From the NCBI GenBank assembly GCA_949358305.1, contig OX442316.1, positions 15,376,001 through 15,440,000 on the forward strand: a stretch of 64,000 nucleotides of DNA. The letters run 5' to 3'. Position numbers and translations under genes: made by a program. Within the stretch, counting starts at the first letter, position 1, and each line of letters begins with the position of its first letter. This DNA is from Strigamia acuminata. Taxonomy: Eukaryota; Arthropoda; Chilopoda; Geophilomorpha; Linotaeniidae. Positions 34,054 through 45,607 of the stretch are shown here, piece by piece. The notes under the pieces were generated by a model. That model searched no databases. It was not told the DNA's origin and saw nothing but the letters and a program-made list of their open reading frames with translations.

Positions 34054-35579
34054 TTTTTTTTTTTTATTGTGGCGACTGGACCTCATGTCTCCAGGAAGAG
34101 ATTCTGAAGGAAAAGGCTGGTGAGGCTGGTTTTACCAACGCGACATTGACCTCATCCGGTACCACAGGCTTCTTAGTGTGTGACAGGTGACTTGAGGATA
34201 GAAGAACTTCTACCCAAACTAGCTCCTAATGAGCTTTAGAAACTAGGCCTAGGACCAAACGAAAAGGACAACCTCTTTTCACGAAATCAAAGTTTTTAAT
34301 GCAATAAGAATACAGGAGCAATAATGAAAACAACAAGAACTTAAATTTAACATAATCGCATTATTGGAAACAATAGAGCGTGCAAAAAGGCTTAAAACTA
34401 GGGTTAACATGGGAATAGCAAAGGACCAAAGGAGCACAGAACATAATAAATACGTAATAAATAAGAACTAACACTAAAACTAGCTCTAAAACTAACAATA
34501 ATCACACTGATGATCACAAGTGAGTCCTTGAAGCTGGCTCCAAACAATTATATCTATTAAAATTTTAATGAGAAGAAAGTGCAGCTCAATGTTTCATTTC
34601 CTTTCGACATTTGATACCGACTAGATGAAAAATCCCGTTTCCTTTGAACATCGCTATTATGTAATGCGAGCAAATGTTGCTTTGTTGTTGCCAGATACGA
34701 CTGTCAGTTTGTTTTCTGATAAAGTGGAAATATATGAGTTGGCGAGCTAGAAGAGCAAAGCAACAGGCGGGTTTAAATGTGTTTGTGGTGGTCAGCGGTG
34801 GTTTTATTCGCTGACACTGATGAATGCGCGGCTAAACCTTCGTAATTCGTTTAGGGATGAACAAGCGGAAAGTGTAAATCTTGAGAGATTAAAACCCAGC
34901 AGTAAATGAGTGGAAAAAAATACAATTTCAACTGTGCAGTTAATTGGAGAGGTCAACGTTAGAATATTTTTCACTTTCACATTCAATTTTTTTATTTTTT
35001 TTATTTATTTTTTCATTTATTTTTTTGTGCAATTTTGCTTGTTGGATTGAAAAGTCAATTTTCCTTCTCTATTCTGATTGAATTGGTTTGTAGGACGTTT
35101 AACCTGTGGTGCAAATCGGTTTGGCAAACAGACTTAACGAAGGCGGTTCTCGGCTCTCACTTGACTGAGTTTTCTCATCTCATTTAATGTCACGTCAATA
35201 GAAGATAGTTTTATGCCCGTATGCGCCTTATTTTATTATTTATTTTTCATTTCTATCGATTTTGGGCTGCCATCTTGATTAACTCGTGATTTCCGCCAAC
35301 AGATGACGCGTCATTTGTTATTTCTGAATTTTTTTGTTTACTTTTAAACACGTCCACCATCTTGTGCAGAAAAAACCCAGCAAAAAAAAAGAAATAAAAG
35401 CTTTTAAAAACAGATAATTAGCTGCAAAATTAACCCTAATTCTCCATTTGGGGTTTGAGGTCGTAGGTTTGATGTTTGGATGTGAAGAGTTCAAAGTTTA
35501 GATTAGGTTTAGGTTAGGTCATGTCCTCCATTTTAATTTTGGAAAGGTGGCAACCCTTATTAGCATATTTTAATACGTA

Positions 35580-35800
35580 TTAATCTTGATCAACACAATA
35601 AATTACTAGGTTTAAATGGTCACAGTTTTTCAGGAAAGTAAAAACTCGAATTTTGCTGTTTTGGAAAAAATTGATCGTGCAAACAAACGATAGAAATCTA
35701 AATTCCATTTGCACGAGGTAGATTTCTGCGTTTTGCGCATTTCCATTTGCAGTGTAAACACACTGTGCATGCATTATGGGTAATTAATGTGCAAATTTCA
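35580..35800. mobile_element. Truncated copy of the 63-kb MITE
   Basis: It shares GCACGAGGTAGATTTCTGCG, GTTTTGCGCATT, GTGTAAACAC and ATGCATTATGGGTAATT with 63058-63507, with an internal deletion. The 31-bp array begins ten bases after it. Confidence 0.6.
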
Positions 35801-35810
35801 CTTTGCAATT

Positions 35811-35995
35811 AAATAAAATGTAATTTTTTCACTGTTTATTTAAATAAAATGTAATTTTTTCACTGTTTATTTAAATAAAATGTAATTTTTTCACTGTTTA
35901 TTTAAATAAAATGTAATTTTTTCACTGTTTATTTAAATAAAATGTAATTTTTTCACTGTTTACTTAAATAAAATGTAATTTTTTCACTTAGTAAA
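35811..35995. repeat. Minisatellite, 31-bp unit, 6 copies
   Basis: The unit AAATAAAATGTAATTTTTTC plus ACTGTTTATTT is repeated almost perfectly; only the last full copy differs, by one base. Confidence 0.93.
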
Positions 35996-36687
35996 TGAAA
36001 CAAGCTCGGAATTTTTGAAGCAGGTGTTTAATTCTTCAGCTTTCCATAAATTGACAAAATATCGGTCCAAAACAAAACCAAAAAAGAAAAAATATCGATA
36101 ATTACTAACACATTTCTAAAGGCAAATATACGTATATACATTTTGGGACACTGTATTTTACTCTTATTTTATATATATATTTATATATTTTTTTTCATAC
36201 CGGGTGTGTTTTTTTTTTTTAAATTTATTTTTATTAAATAATTTAATTTTTTAAATTTCCATGATAGGCCTGTTGAATGAATATGATAATTTTATTTCAA
36301 ATGAGCACTTTATGGAAGCAGAGTAGGTCAGCCTCGATTTCATAAAACATGATGAATATTTTATTTCCATGCTTTTTTTTTTTATATAAGACGTTTCTGT
36401 TTCCCCGCGAATTTGATTTCCATCATCTTTAATTTCCAAACTAAATAATACACACAAATATATATCAAGTTCCAATTTCAACCACTGTAAACACCCACTG
36501 CATGCAACATCACGCCCTCCGTCGACGATTTACCAAACCAAATATCGTTAAGTTGATACACACAAACTTTTGATGTCTGAAATAAAATTGACCCAAAACT
36601 AATAATTATCTATAATTTGAGCAAAATGACGAATCACGTGAGCAGGGTTTACATCAAGGTGCTGCCGCACGCGGTCTCCCACTCGCT

Positions 36688-36703
36688 TTTATTCGCTTTT
36701 ATT
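36688..36703 (-). terminator. Possible polyadenylation signals of the 5-HT1 receptor
   Basis: Two TTTATT words ten bases apart (AATAAA on the minus strand, at 36688-36693 and 36698-36703) lie 70-85 bases past the receptor stop. They are the first canonical signals downstream, but the region is AT-rich. Confidence 0.4.
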
Positions 36704-36772
36704 GATCGATTTTGCGAGTTTGATTCATCCGTCACACTTGTGCCGTACTGTTTTTAGCCAATCCGGACGAAG

Positions 36773-39700
36773 CTATCGCTTAGGTCGGTATCTAGTGCTG
36801 TTTTTACCGAAAAGGATTCTTTTGAAGGCGTTTCTAAACTCGGGGCTGAAGATGGTATAAATGATAGGATTGAGAGTGGAGTTGAAATACCCAAGCCACA
36901 GAAAAAAGCTGATCATCACTGGGTTGAAATTGCAACTTTGGCAGATGGGCATCAGGAGCGCCATTACGAAAAATGGAAGCCAACACATGACAAATGCGCC
37001 GGTGATGATGGCTAAAGTCTTGGCAGCCTACAAGGATAAGAAATAGATCAGGTTTATTTTTCGCTCGGAAAAAAAGTTTCAAAACACATATCCCCAGTCA
37101 CGTTCGACACGTCCCGTTCAAAGTATCCGACGTTCACAAAATGCAGTAAAAAGTTGGGAGAAGGAATTTAAAATTTTGCCACCAGGGTTCGTCGCCTGCA
37201 TCTGTTGTTTACGGGAAAATGGCGTCGGGTGGTGGATGAGTTTTATGTTTTTACGAGAAGTTTTTGAGGTTTTTTATTTGAAATATAAAGCTGGAACGGT
37301 GATATAATGACCCTTTTATATTTTTAGACAACCGCATCAACGTTTGCGAAACTGAGAAAGACCAAAAGATAAGACACAAGGCGTTTCTGTACACTTTTGA
37401 AAAGCTAAACTGTGCTCGATAAGAGCCAGCACTCGAACATGAAGAATAATACTCAATTTGTGCTGATAACAGTCGAAGTAAGCTTGGTTCGCTCGTTGTT
37501 GTTAGTCAAGCGAGTTTATTTAATATTTTCAAGAACAATGACTGCGATTTTGTAGAATTTTGAAAAAAATTTGAAGTTTTTTAAAAAAATTTGAAGTTTT
37601 TTAAAAAAATTTGAAGTTTTTTAAAAAAATTTGAGAAATTCTGAGAAATTTTGAAAATTTTCAAATTTGGACGAGAAAAAAAAGTGCAAATCGGAGGGAA
37701 ATGTGTAAATTAAGTTTCCCTGGTACCTTTTTCTCTCGTTTGGACTCGGCGGACTCTTTGTGAGTCTTTTTGTGATGATGTTCCTTGTGGTGATCCTTGC
37801 GCGGCAGCATTTCCATGCGGCTCATATCGCTCATGCGACTCGTCTGGCTCGTGGATCCGTTGGTGGAACCAGACTTTTCTGGCGACGTGTTGCTGGACGA
37901 CACTGTCACGAAAGCGGTCGTCATGGCCACACCTTCGGAAGTGGGCGCCAACAGCCCTGCTGATGCCGTGGGTGCTGTTGTCGTGGAACCCGACGTGGAA
38001 CTTTTAACGGCTGCTAATACCCTGGCGTTTGTGCCTACTTTTCGCCGGATTCTTTTTCTCGCTGCTTGAAAGATCTTCCGGTAGAGAACGAGGATGACCA
38101 TTAGGGGCACGTAAAATGTTGCCATTGTGGCAAACACCTAAAAAGAAATTTTAAATTTTAAAATTATTTTTTTTTTTAAATTTTTAATGTTTCGTATAAA
38201 TTTTAAGAGATGATTTCAGTTGTAAAAAAATATTAGTGGCTCGTGATAGGCTGGATTCTTGACCATCTAAACCCAATTGAGAAACTTGGGTGAGAAAAAA
38301 GCATTTATAGTTGTTGATTGCATTTAGCATTCTGGTGACCATCCACACTAAAGTAAAAATTTCAGTTACTCTTACCAAAAGAGTGCGCTGAATTACAAAC
38401 AAGTTGTATTATATAATTATAAATTATTCGAGTTTCAATAAGATTTACGGCAGGAGATGGTTTAGGTCCAAGACAAAAAAGAACCTGCACTTTGCGGGAC
38501 CCTCAAAAAAATTCAATTTTAGACCCAAAAATCCAATTTTAGACCCAAAAATCCATTTTAGGCCCAAAAATCCATTTTTTGGCTCAAAAATCCATTTTTT
38601 GGCCCAAAAACCCATTTTTAGGCCCAAAAATCTATTTTTTGGCCCAAAAATCCATTTTTTGGCCCAAAAATTCATTTTCTGGCCCAAAAATCCATTTTCT
38701 GGCCCAAAAATCCATTTTCTGGCCCAAAAATCCATTTTTAGGCCCCAAAAAACAATTTTAGCCTAAATAATCCAATTTTTTGATTGAGGGATTTTAACTT
38801 CAAAAAATGATGGCTGACTCACCGTGGGCGAAGCAAAACATGTTTAATTGCAATTTTAAGCACATTTTTTGAATGCAGCTGGCCTGGATGCATATTTTAG
38901 ACAGCCGTTTGAACATTAAATCAATATTGAAAAATATTAAAATGCCAAATAACTGAAAGTTTGTAACTCAAATGTTCGAATGTATTTCGAAAAATTTGAT
39001 TGAGGTTTGCGTCTAATTGCATAATCTGTGCGCAATCATGTGCAGACTTGTAGGAAATACGCGCAAAAATTCCCCAAAATATTTAAAAAAAAAAAAAAAA
39101 AAAAAAAACTTTTTTATGCAAATTTTTTTTTGCAAATATGACACCAAATAGGGGCTGCGAGAAGAGCCCCGCAGACCATAAATCCGGCTCTGGTCTAAAC
39201 GACTTTTTGAACGCCACTGGAAAGTGAAATTGCATGAATTTTTTTTTCCCCTGCCGCTTTGCAGTTCGTTAAACAACTTTTTACATGACTGCAAAGCATT
39301 AGCCCCGAATGTTTTCATTAATCAAGAAGAAAAAAAGTTAAAAAGTTCGAAAACGATTACACATAAACGACACAATTTGCTCATTTGCTGTGCACGCCTG
39401 ACAACCACACATTTCTGCGGGCTCTATTCATGAATCTAGAATATTCTGCAAGCACGTAATCGCCATTAAATTTAGACTTTGACTGATACCGATATTTTGC
39501 AGTATTGCCGAAACCGATAATCGGTATCGCCGATATCGGCTGATACCGATACCTGCGCCGATATTAAAATTAAAATGTCCGACCCTTCCCCCACCCTCCA
39601 AAATAAAAAAAAGAAAATTAAAATTGCGTTTATTAATTTATTTTATGTTTTAATAATTTTGTTGGTTGATTTTTGCAGGAAAATGCCGGCTTACCTGATA

Positions 39701-42700
39701 ATAAATGTCTTGACTGACGAGACATTGTTTTTGATTATGGACTCTATCCAAGAACTCGGGGTCCTTCCAGCCGAACATGGGCGCTAGCGACACAATGAAC
39801 GAGACGATCCACACAACTGCTATCATGGAGCCGATGCGTCTCGCGTTCCGCTGGTAGATGTAGTCGACGTTGGTCACCGCCCAGTATCTGCGTAGAAACA
39901 AGCTTTGAAGGTATTGCCGATGTATTTCACTTTGGGATGTCGATTTTGGGGCTTAAGTGACTGTTGTATTGATTTGTTTTTAATGAAAAACGGAATAATC
40001 GCTTCCCATCTTGTCACATCTTGTCCCGTTAGCATTAAATGTTAATGTGGTGTAATTTGAGCAGAGTGGAAGTGTTAAAGCGACTAGATCGTCAACATGA
40101 CTTGGGGATTAGCCAGTTTGAGGAATATTGAATTTAAAAAACATTTGGGGGCTAGACTGAAACTAATCGCGAAATGGAACGACTAAGTTAGGAAATTATC
40201 CTAAGTTCTGTTAAGTTATTGCATGCATTAAAAAGCGTGGGTATTAGGAAATTTGAGGCAAAATTTGGTTGATTTCCAATGAGATTTGCATCAACATTTG
40301 GTTGATTTGCAGGATGTACTAGAGCAGCATTTCGGGAGCCGAGTTTTGGTGGGTCGCGAAAAGTTATTGAGTGTTTTTTTTTTTTTTTTAAGATATAAAA
40401 ATTTAAAGTCGTAAGAAATTGAGTAAGTGAAGACAAAACAAGGTGCAATAGCAATGTGCTTCCGTCTAATTATACTCTGATGCTGGGCGCACACATACCG
40501 CGATTTCGCGTCGCGTTGCGATCGCGTTACCATTGCCCATGCGCAGGTGACGTCATTTCCTTCGCGCCGGTTCGAAATCTACTTTGCGAAATAGTACTTG
40601 TCCCAAGTACTATTTCGCCCGCGATTCGTGTCGCAGCCAATCCCGTGAGCTGTGTGAAATGACGTCATTTCATCAACATTTTTGGTTGCTGTGTGAATGC
40701 TGTGGAATGACATCATAAGTTTGAATTCGCAGAGCTGAAATAGCTACATGTGTGTAGCATTGCGCGCGATTCAAGGGGCGATTTCGCTTGCGAAATCGCG
40801 GTATGTGTGCGCCCAGCATGACTCGATACAACGTTGTCCTAATTCCAGTTGTATTATGCCTAACTGTGGAGTGTTACCAGTGATACTATGCGGAAAAATA
40901 GTTCTGTTTATTTCCAATTAATTTTAGTGTAAAAAGTGATTGGAATGATAGATTTTCTTTATTTGGTAATGAAATATTTATTGAATTTGCTAAACCTGCT
41001 GTTTTGTTTGTTTTTATTCAATGAATTTTGGTGTTATGGGCTACTTTTTTGTGCCACTACACCAGTGATACGGCTTGAATTAGGACAACGTTGTATCGGC
41101 TCAGAGTATAGCAGAGAAGGTTTAGAGATGACTTTTTCTAGCTATCGGTAGTCAATAAGTATTACTGAAAAAATTCAATGCGCCGATGATGAACTGAACC
41201 GCAAAAGATCGTCTTTCTAAAAAGTGTGCCGTAATGTTAAAAAGTTTGAAAACCCCTATACTTTCGGTCCCCTCGGATCAAAATGAGAATAAAAAATTCT
41301 GGTGGACCCACTTGACCACTGCCATTTAAGCCATTTAACCCCAAGTTGGCTATTTTGTTTGCAAACGGCCTAAAAAAAAAGTTTAGCAAGTGGAAAGTCG
41401 CGTATATACGATGAGATTAAAAAAAGGAGTTTGTTGCAAATTGATGGTGTTGCGGGCAGGCCAAGGCGAATTGACATGTAAATGAGGTCGTTTTTCATTG
41501 CTTGTATCTGCGATTTGCATAGTAGATGTGAATAATACATGAGAGAAACGTGGGGAATTAGTAAAACGCCGACCTTAACTTGGCCACGAGTTATTGTCAC
41601 GACGACCAATTAAGGAGATCAATTTGTGCCAGCGGCTTGCGTTCCGAGTTCGACGCACCGGTTTTCAGTTGCGAAGGGAAATGAAAGTGTCTCACCTGTC
41701 AACCGCGATAGCCACCAGATGAAGGATGGACGCTGTGCAACAGAGGACGTCGCACGAGGTCCACATGTCGCACAGTTCGGGTCCAAGAATCCACTGTTGA
41801 CTCACCTGGTTTGTTTTGGGAGGTAAAAATTGAAGAGAAATATTAAAATAAAATAAAATGTATGCTTGAAATTGCAGGTTAGAAGTGAAACGTCTCGGCT
41901 TATTTCAAATTATCAAGTGTAGGTTCACACTTGTGTTCACACTAGGGGCGGAGCGACGCAATGCAAGGAAAAATTAGTCAAACGCAACGCAGAGTCTGTT
42001 CACACTGTAGGGCACGTGTGAACAGAGTTGAAGCAATTGATGTTGCGTCTGGACAATCAGATGGTTTCAATGAAACCTGGAATTGGATCTAGTTCTAGAA
42101 CGAGTTCCAGAATCCGAAAATGGCGGGCTGTTTGCATGTGGCAAAGTCTCGCCAACCAGATGTGAATCGACGAGAGTTGGAGTCGATCATGATTGGTTGG
42201 CCGCAAGACCTTTCCTTGCGTTGCGTCGCTTACTTCAACTTGGAGTTGAAGCAGGAATTGGCGTCAACGTCAAGAATTTTTGGACGCAAGCAGCTTGCGT
42301 TGCGTCAGTTTTCTTGCGTTGCGTCTAGTGTGAACACAAGTGTGAACACAAGTGTGAACTTGGCTTTACGTTACTATAGTTCTGCGCCAAAAGACGTTTC
42401 ACTTCAAAACAATTTTTTTGATAATTACCTCGTAGACAGCACTAAGGGGCATGACAAGGCAGGCGACCATGAGGTCAGCAGCTGCCAAAGAGAGGATCAG
42501 GTAGTTGGCCACACTTTGTAAGTTGCGTTCCAATAAAATGGCAGCGATGACGAAGACATTGCCTATGGAACAATAAAACAACTGTCAAGTTCCAATTGGA
42601 AGATGCACACTCCGATATTCAAGTTTTATTGTATAAATAGATTAAATCCGTCCGGGGCAGGGCAACTGAATTTTCAAATTAAATTCTAAATTTAATATAA

Positions 42701-43919
42701 TACAATTTTTTGTAAGGACGACTTTAAGCTGACAGACGGCTCTTTGGGTTTGGATCTCTTGAAAAATTAATTGCTTTTTAAAATATGTACCGTATTTTGA
42801 TTTATGGGTTTTTAAGACTATATTTGGAAAATAAATATGCTTTTAGTTTTGTCGAGCCCTGCTTTCGGGCATAATAAAATTGTTGACTATTTGTTAAATA
42901 CAGTAGTTGCATTCAAAAAGTCGTGTTTTAAGTGTTTTCGGAGTGTGGATTTTGTGATGTCGCTTTCTCCGGTACTCGGGTTTACGATTCTAAAACACGG
43001 CAATAGACAAACACTTCAAATGTAGTGTTTTCGCAAACAAAAACTCCCAAGTGTTTTGACTCTTGAACCACTCGGTTCTGCAATTTTTATTGTTGTTTAT
43101 TTACTTTATTTTAGTATCAATAACAGGGGGAATTAATGAATCATGCGCAAACTATAGAGGGAATAAACATAAACCGTTTGGGAATTATTTACTGTGAACC
43201 AGACTTTTAGACCACCCTGTATAGCACGGTGTTAAAAGTAAAAAAAAAAGACTTTGGAAAAACCTTTTTGAATGCATCTGCCGTTGGAGTTAGCAAGATC
43301 GATGGATGCGGTGGAGCGAAATTTGTGTACAAACTACAAATGCATTTATTGGCGCAAAAAGCGGGAGTGGTTTGTCGGTAATAAGATGGGAAGTGGTGGC
43401 GCAATAAAACGAGGTTTCACATGATCTAAGGGTTGTTTTACGATGCACAAATCGAGTAGAAGAAGTCGCATAGGTGAGAAGAGGTTATAACTTGCAAAAC
43501 CCAAGGTCCCAGAAGCAATCAGCAACTTGTAATCAGATCAAATGATTGGCGATGAGGACAATTTTCGTGCACTCGGGTTAAAGGGCCGATTGGATTGTTA
43601 AGAGGAGAAAAAAAAGGGCGATTTTTATTGACTTAAGGGACTTGCCGATAACGGTGATAAGGATCAGGATGCCAAGCACTGTGGATGTAATGGCCATGAA
43701 CACCACTTGACCCGTGTCCAGTTCGGAGTCGGTGGGCGTCGGCGTGGACGCGTTGACATCGCTTTGGTTGGATGAGTTGGTAAGAGGGTCAAAGAGCGAG
43801 AATAAATCGTCACTCCAGGTGTCGGGCGTTCCCACACTCGGCGTCGCGGTGATGTTTTCGGCGTCGTAGTCGATGACGTTTCCGTCGACGAAAAAGAGAC
43901 GACTCACTGTGTAGTTCAT
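36773..43919 (-). CDS. 5-HT1: 5-HT1-type serotonin receptor (class A GPCR)
   Basis: Six coding exons in transcript order: 43646-43919, 42429-42562, 41696-41805, 39695-39887, 37727-38137, 36773-37027; 1377 bases, 458 codons plus stop. The N-terminus (~70 residues) has several N-glycosylation sequons (NYT, NIT, NSS, NQS, NAS) and no signal peptide. TM1 carries GN across the first splice. TM3 has Asp155 (amine-binding D3.32) and DRY 172-174, within [20 protein letters not shown]. Cys148 and Cys228 should form the TM3-loop 2 disulfide. TM5 is [11 protein letters not shown]. The third loop is long, Ser/Thr-rich, with a His/Lys cluster at ~351-365 ([13 protein letters not shown]). TM6 is [18 protein letters not shown] and TM7 has NPIIY 427-431. 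The tail is short ([12 protein letters not shown]). The 5-HT1 group couples to Gi/o and lowers cAMP. The first coding intron uses a GC donor. Identity to the arthropod 5-HT1 group is clear; the subtype is not resolved. Confidence 0.95.
37561..37640. repeat. Minisatellite, 20-bp unit, ~4 copies
   Basis: TTAAAAAAATTTGAAGTTTT is repeated exactly, in the last coding intron of the 5-HT1 receptor, about 90 bases downstream of the exon 5 donor in the transcript direction. Confidence 0.85.
38508..38770. repeat. Minisatellite, 20-bp unit, ~13 copies
   Basis: The unit GGCCCAAAAATCCATTTTTT (last bases TT, TA or CT) lies in the 5-HT1 intron between coding exons 4 and 5. It is open in several frames on both strands, all by-products. 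Confidence 0.92.
38864..38880. mobile_element. Lone end of the TAGCTGCATTCA MITE
   Basis: ATTTTTTGAATGCAGCT matches the right end of the element at 15805-16033. No partner end is nearby. Confidence 0.4.
39472..39640. repeat. TATCGG-rich repeat, copy 2
   Basis: The left end TTAGACTTTGACTGATACCG is shared with 16987. CCGATA words in both orientations are followed by a C-rich then A-rich tract, as in copy 1. It lies in an intron of the 5-HT1 receptor, ending close to the donor of coding exon 4. Confidence 0.5.
40471..41110. mobile_element. TATACTC MITE family, copy 3, interrupted
   Basis: The left end TATACTCTGA, interrupted by the insertion at 40481-40818, resumes as CTCGATACAACGTTGTCC. The right end is the inverse, closing CGTTGTATCGGCTCAGAGTA. 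It shares CACTACACCAGTGATACGGC with the copy at 44500-44922. It lies in the 5-HT1 intron between coding exons 3 and 4. Confidence 0.75.
40481..40818. mobile_element. MITE with 30-bp perfect TIR and TGA target duplication
   Basis: The TIR is TGCTGGGCGCACACATACCG continuing to CGATTTCGC, with a perfect inverse at the other end. TGA occurs on both sides (40478-40480 and 40819-40821), and deleting the element plus one TGA restores the host element end. A 3-bp target site fits PIF/Harbinger-like elements. A perfect 15-bp hairpin (arms 40586-40600 and 40604-40618) lies inside. There is no ORF of note. Confidence 0.85.
41923..42361. mobile_element. MITE with TIR GTTCACACTTGTGTTCACAC
   Basis: The ends GTTCACACTTGTGTTCACAC plus TAG are inverted; the right end carries an extra tandem CAAGTGTGAACA unit. 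The body is rich in TTGCGTTGCGTC and its inverse. It lies in the intron between 5-HT1 coding exons 2 and 3, ending about 70 bases from exon 2. Confidence 0.75.
42904..43279. mobile_element. TAGCTGCATTCA MITE, copy 2
   Basis: TAGTTGCATTCAAAAAGTCG on the left is matched by inverted CCTTTTTGAATGCATCT on the right. GTGTTTTAAGTGTTTT is shared with copy 1. It lies in the GC-AG first coding intron of the 5-HT1 receptor. Confidence 0.6.
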
Positions 43920-43939
43920 GTTGGAGACGTCACTTTCAT
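43916..43939 (-). promoter_or_regulatory. Short upstream ORF overlapping the 5-HT1 start (ATGA)
   Basis: ATG at 43939-43937 opens a seven-codon ORF (MKVTSPT) whose TGA stop at 43918-43916 shares two bases with the receptor ATG at 43919-43917. The -3 base is A for both starts. Such stop-start overlaps can couple termination to re-initiation; in this gene that is inference. Confidence 0.55.
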
Positions 43940-43955
43940 TTTTTTTTTTTTTTTT

Positions 43956-44102
43956 TTAGTTTGTGTTGTTGAAAAGTTTCACTTTTAAATGAGTTTTTAG
44001 TTTTTGTTTGCAACCGTAGATAATTAATAAGCGATTTTGAATTGTGCTGCGTCGAAATGTTGAGATTTGCAGTAGGCGTGATGGTGGATGATTTGAGGAC
44101 AT
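43956..44102 (-). promoter_or_regulatory. 48-codon upstream ORF in the 5-HT1 5' UTR
   Basis: A polypyrimidine tract and CAG acceptor (CTCTCTCTTTCAG) end at 44103, so the first coding exon probably spans 43646-44102. The exon opens with ATG, giving a 48-codon ORF (MSSNHPPSRLLQISTFRRST and on) that stops at 43956, 36 bases before the receptor ATG. It has no similarity I recognise. Its start depends on the acceptor being used as inferred. Confidence 0.45.
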
Positions 44103-44499
44103 CTGAAAGAGAGAGAGAGAGAGAAATTTGGATTTAATTAGAGTGAAGAGGTTTGAAGGGAAATGATGATTAACGCTTTAAATTATCGAGCTGAATGTCT
44201 GAAGGTTTTAAAGAATTTGATTAGCTCGGTGGAATTGTGTGATGAAATTTGACTTGTGGGGATATCGGGATTAACGAAGGAAGATTGGAATATTTGATGA
44301 ACAGTGCCTTGAGGATGTTTCACTGGAAAATGGCTTTCAACTTTAGCAGGTTGTGTGGTTAAGGTCACAGGTTGTAACAAATTTGGTTAGATTTTGACAG
44401 AACTGAAGGAATCTTTTTTCTATACATGAAGAGAAACGAAAAGGCAATGGAATTTTGTGCAAGTTTGATGCAAGGTTGATGGGCCCTTCAGCAGAGATA

Positions 44500-44922
44500 T
44501 ATACTCTGGTTCGACTCAAAAGGGGGCCCTTCTCCCATTGGCCGAGCCGCATTACTCCTACCTCAAGTTTGTATTACTACCACTAGGAGAAGTAGTTTTT
44601 ATTTTTCTTATGTTTTGTGATTGCTATTACCATTTAAGTTGATATAATTTTGATTATTTTTATAAAAAAAATGTTGAACCCATTTAGGAAATAAAGTTTT
44701 ATGCACATATAAATGTAAAACTCATGTTTGTTATGTTTATTGGTTACTATGTCTGGATAGTAAACAATTTTGAATTTTTGACAGTTGCCTAGGCAATCGA
44801 TTACAATGACTGTACATTGTAATGCATTTCCGGTGTCTGGGTCTACATTTTTGGATCACTACACCAGTGATACGGCTCGGCCAATGGGAGAAGGGCCCTC
44901 TTTTGAGTCGAACCAGAGTATA
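44500..44922. mobile_element. TATACTC MITE family, copy 2
   Basis: TATACTCTGGTTCGACTCAA through GGGCCCTTCTCCCATTGGCC is matched by its inverse at the right end, about 50 bp with few mismatches. GCCTAGGCAATCGATTACAA is shared with copy 1 at 19838-20259. It sits upstream of the 5-HT1 first coding exon. Confidence 0.8.
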
Positions 44923-45607
44923 GATATGAGTTTGCGGCACCAACTTTTCTTTTATAAAAACTCCCGATGTACGTCTAAGTGTAGTGGAGAAGTCATAATT
45001 GGAACTTAGCTTACAGTATAACTGGAAATAGCGCAACCAATCCGGTAATTTTCCGCTATTTCGTCAATGCCCGAGAATTGCAAATGGTGACTAACTTGTG
45101 ATTGCCGCCATTTACAATTCTCTGCATCAAGCAGAATAGGCACACCTAATATCTTATTATTGTAGTTATTTTGTACTCTACAATTTTTACCTTTGTTTTT
45201 CCACATTATAGCTGATAATTTAACTTGGAATTATTATTATTTTCATGTTAGGATAAATTGATTTGAATGTCATTTATGCTTTATTGGCAAAGTGTATTTG
45301 AAATCTCGAATGAGGGTCTCCACCGCCAGGGGGGGTTATCTGTAATCTCACGGACCCAACACGTTGTAACGGACTTCCGGTCACTTTCGGCTACGTTACG
45401 ACAGCGTGCGGTTAGAATATAGCGTGTGCGAATAAACTGTGAGTCCCTTACGAATCGATGCGATCTTCTCTTCTCGAATAACAACAATTATTATCTAATT
45501 ATTTATTTTATGAAGCCATGGCAACAAAGAGTTAATCGTAAAATGTGGAGGAGTCATCGAGTAGGAACAAATTCGGAACGTGGAACAAATTTGGAATACA
45601 TTTTTAT

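Larger units (their letters stand above)
30543..36687. other. Spacer between converging SNAPC1 and 5-HT1 receptor genes
   Basis: No gene was recognised. It contains the 32222-32705 minisatellite, the TTAGG-bearing inverted element (33635-34053), an unrecognised stretch at 34080-34550 that may be retroelement-derived, a truncated MITE (35580-35800), a 31-bp array (35811-35995) and many homopolymer runs. Confidence 0.5.

Noticed and set aside
34080-34550. Possible LTR or retroelement leader after TGGCGACTGG
   Set aside because: No second LTR, no primer-binding site that I can match with confidence, and no coding remnants.
38404-38766. Open frames on both strands with PKNPFFG or FWAKKWI repeats
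   Set aside because: 20-bp array inside a 5-HT1 intron; open on both strands by composition.
40481-40818. CpG-rich segment resembling a promoter island
   Set aside because: The CG words belong to a MITE with perfect terminal repeats and a target duplication.
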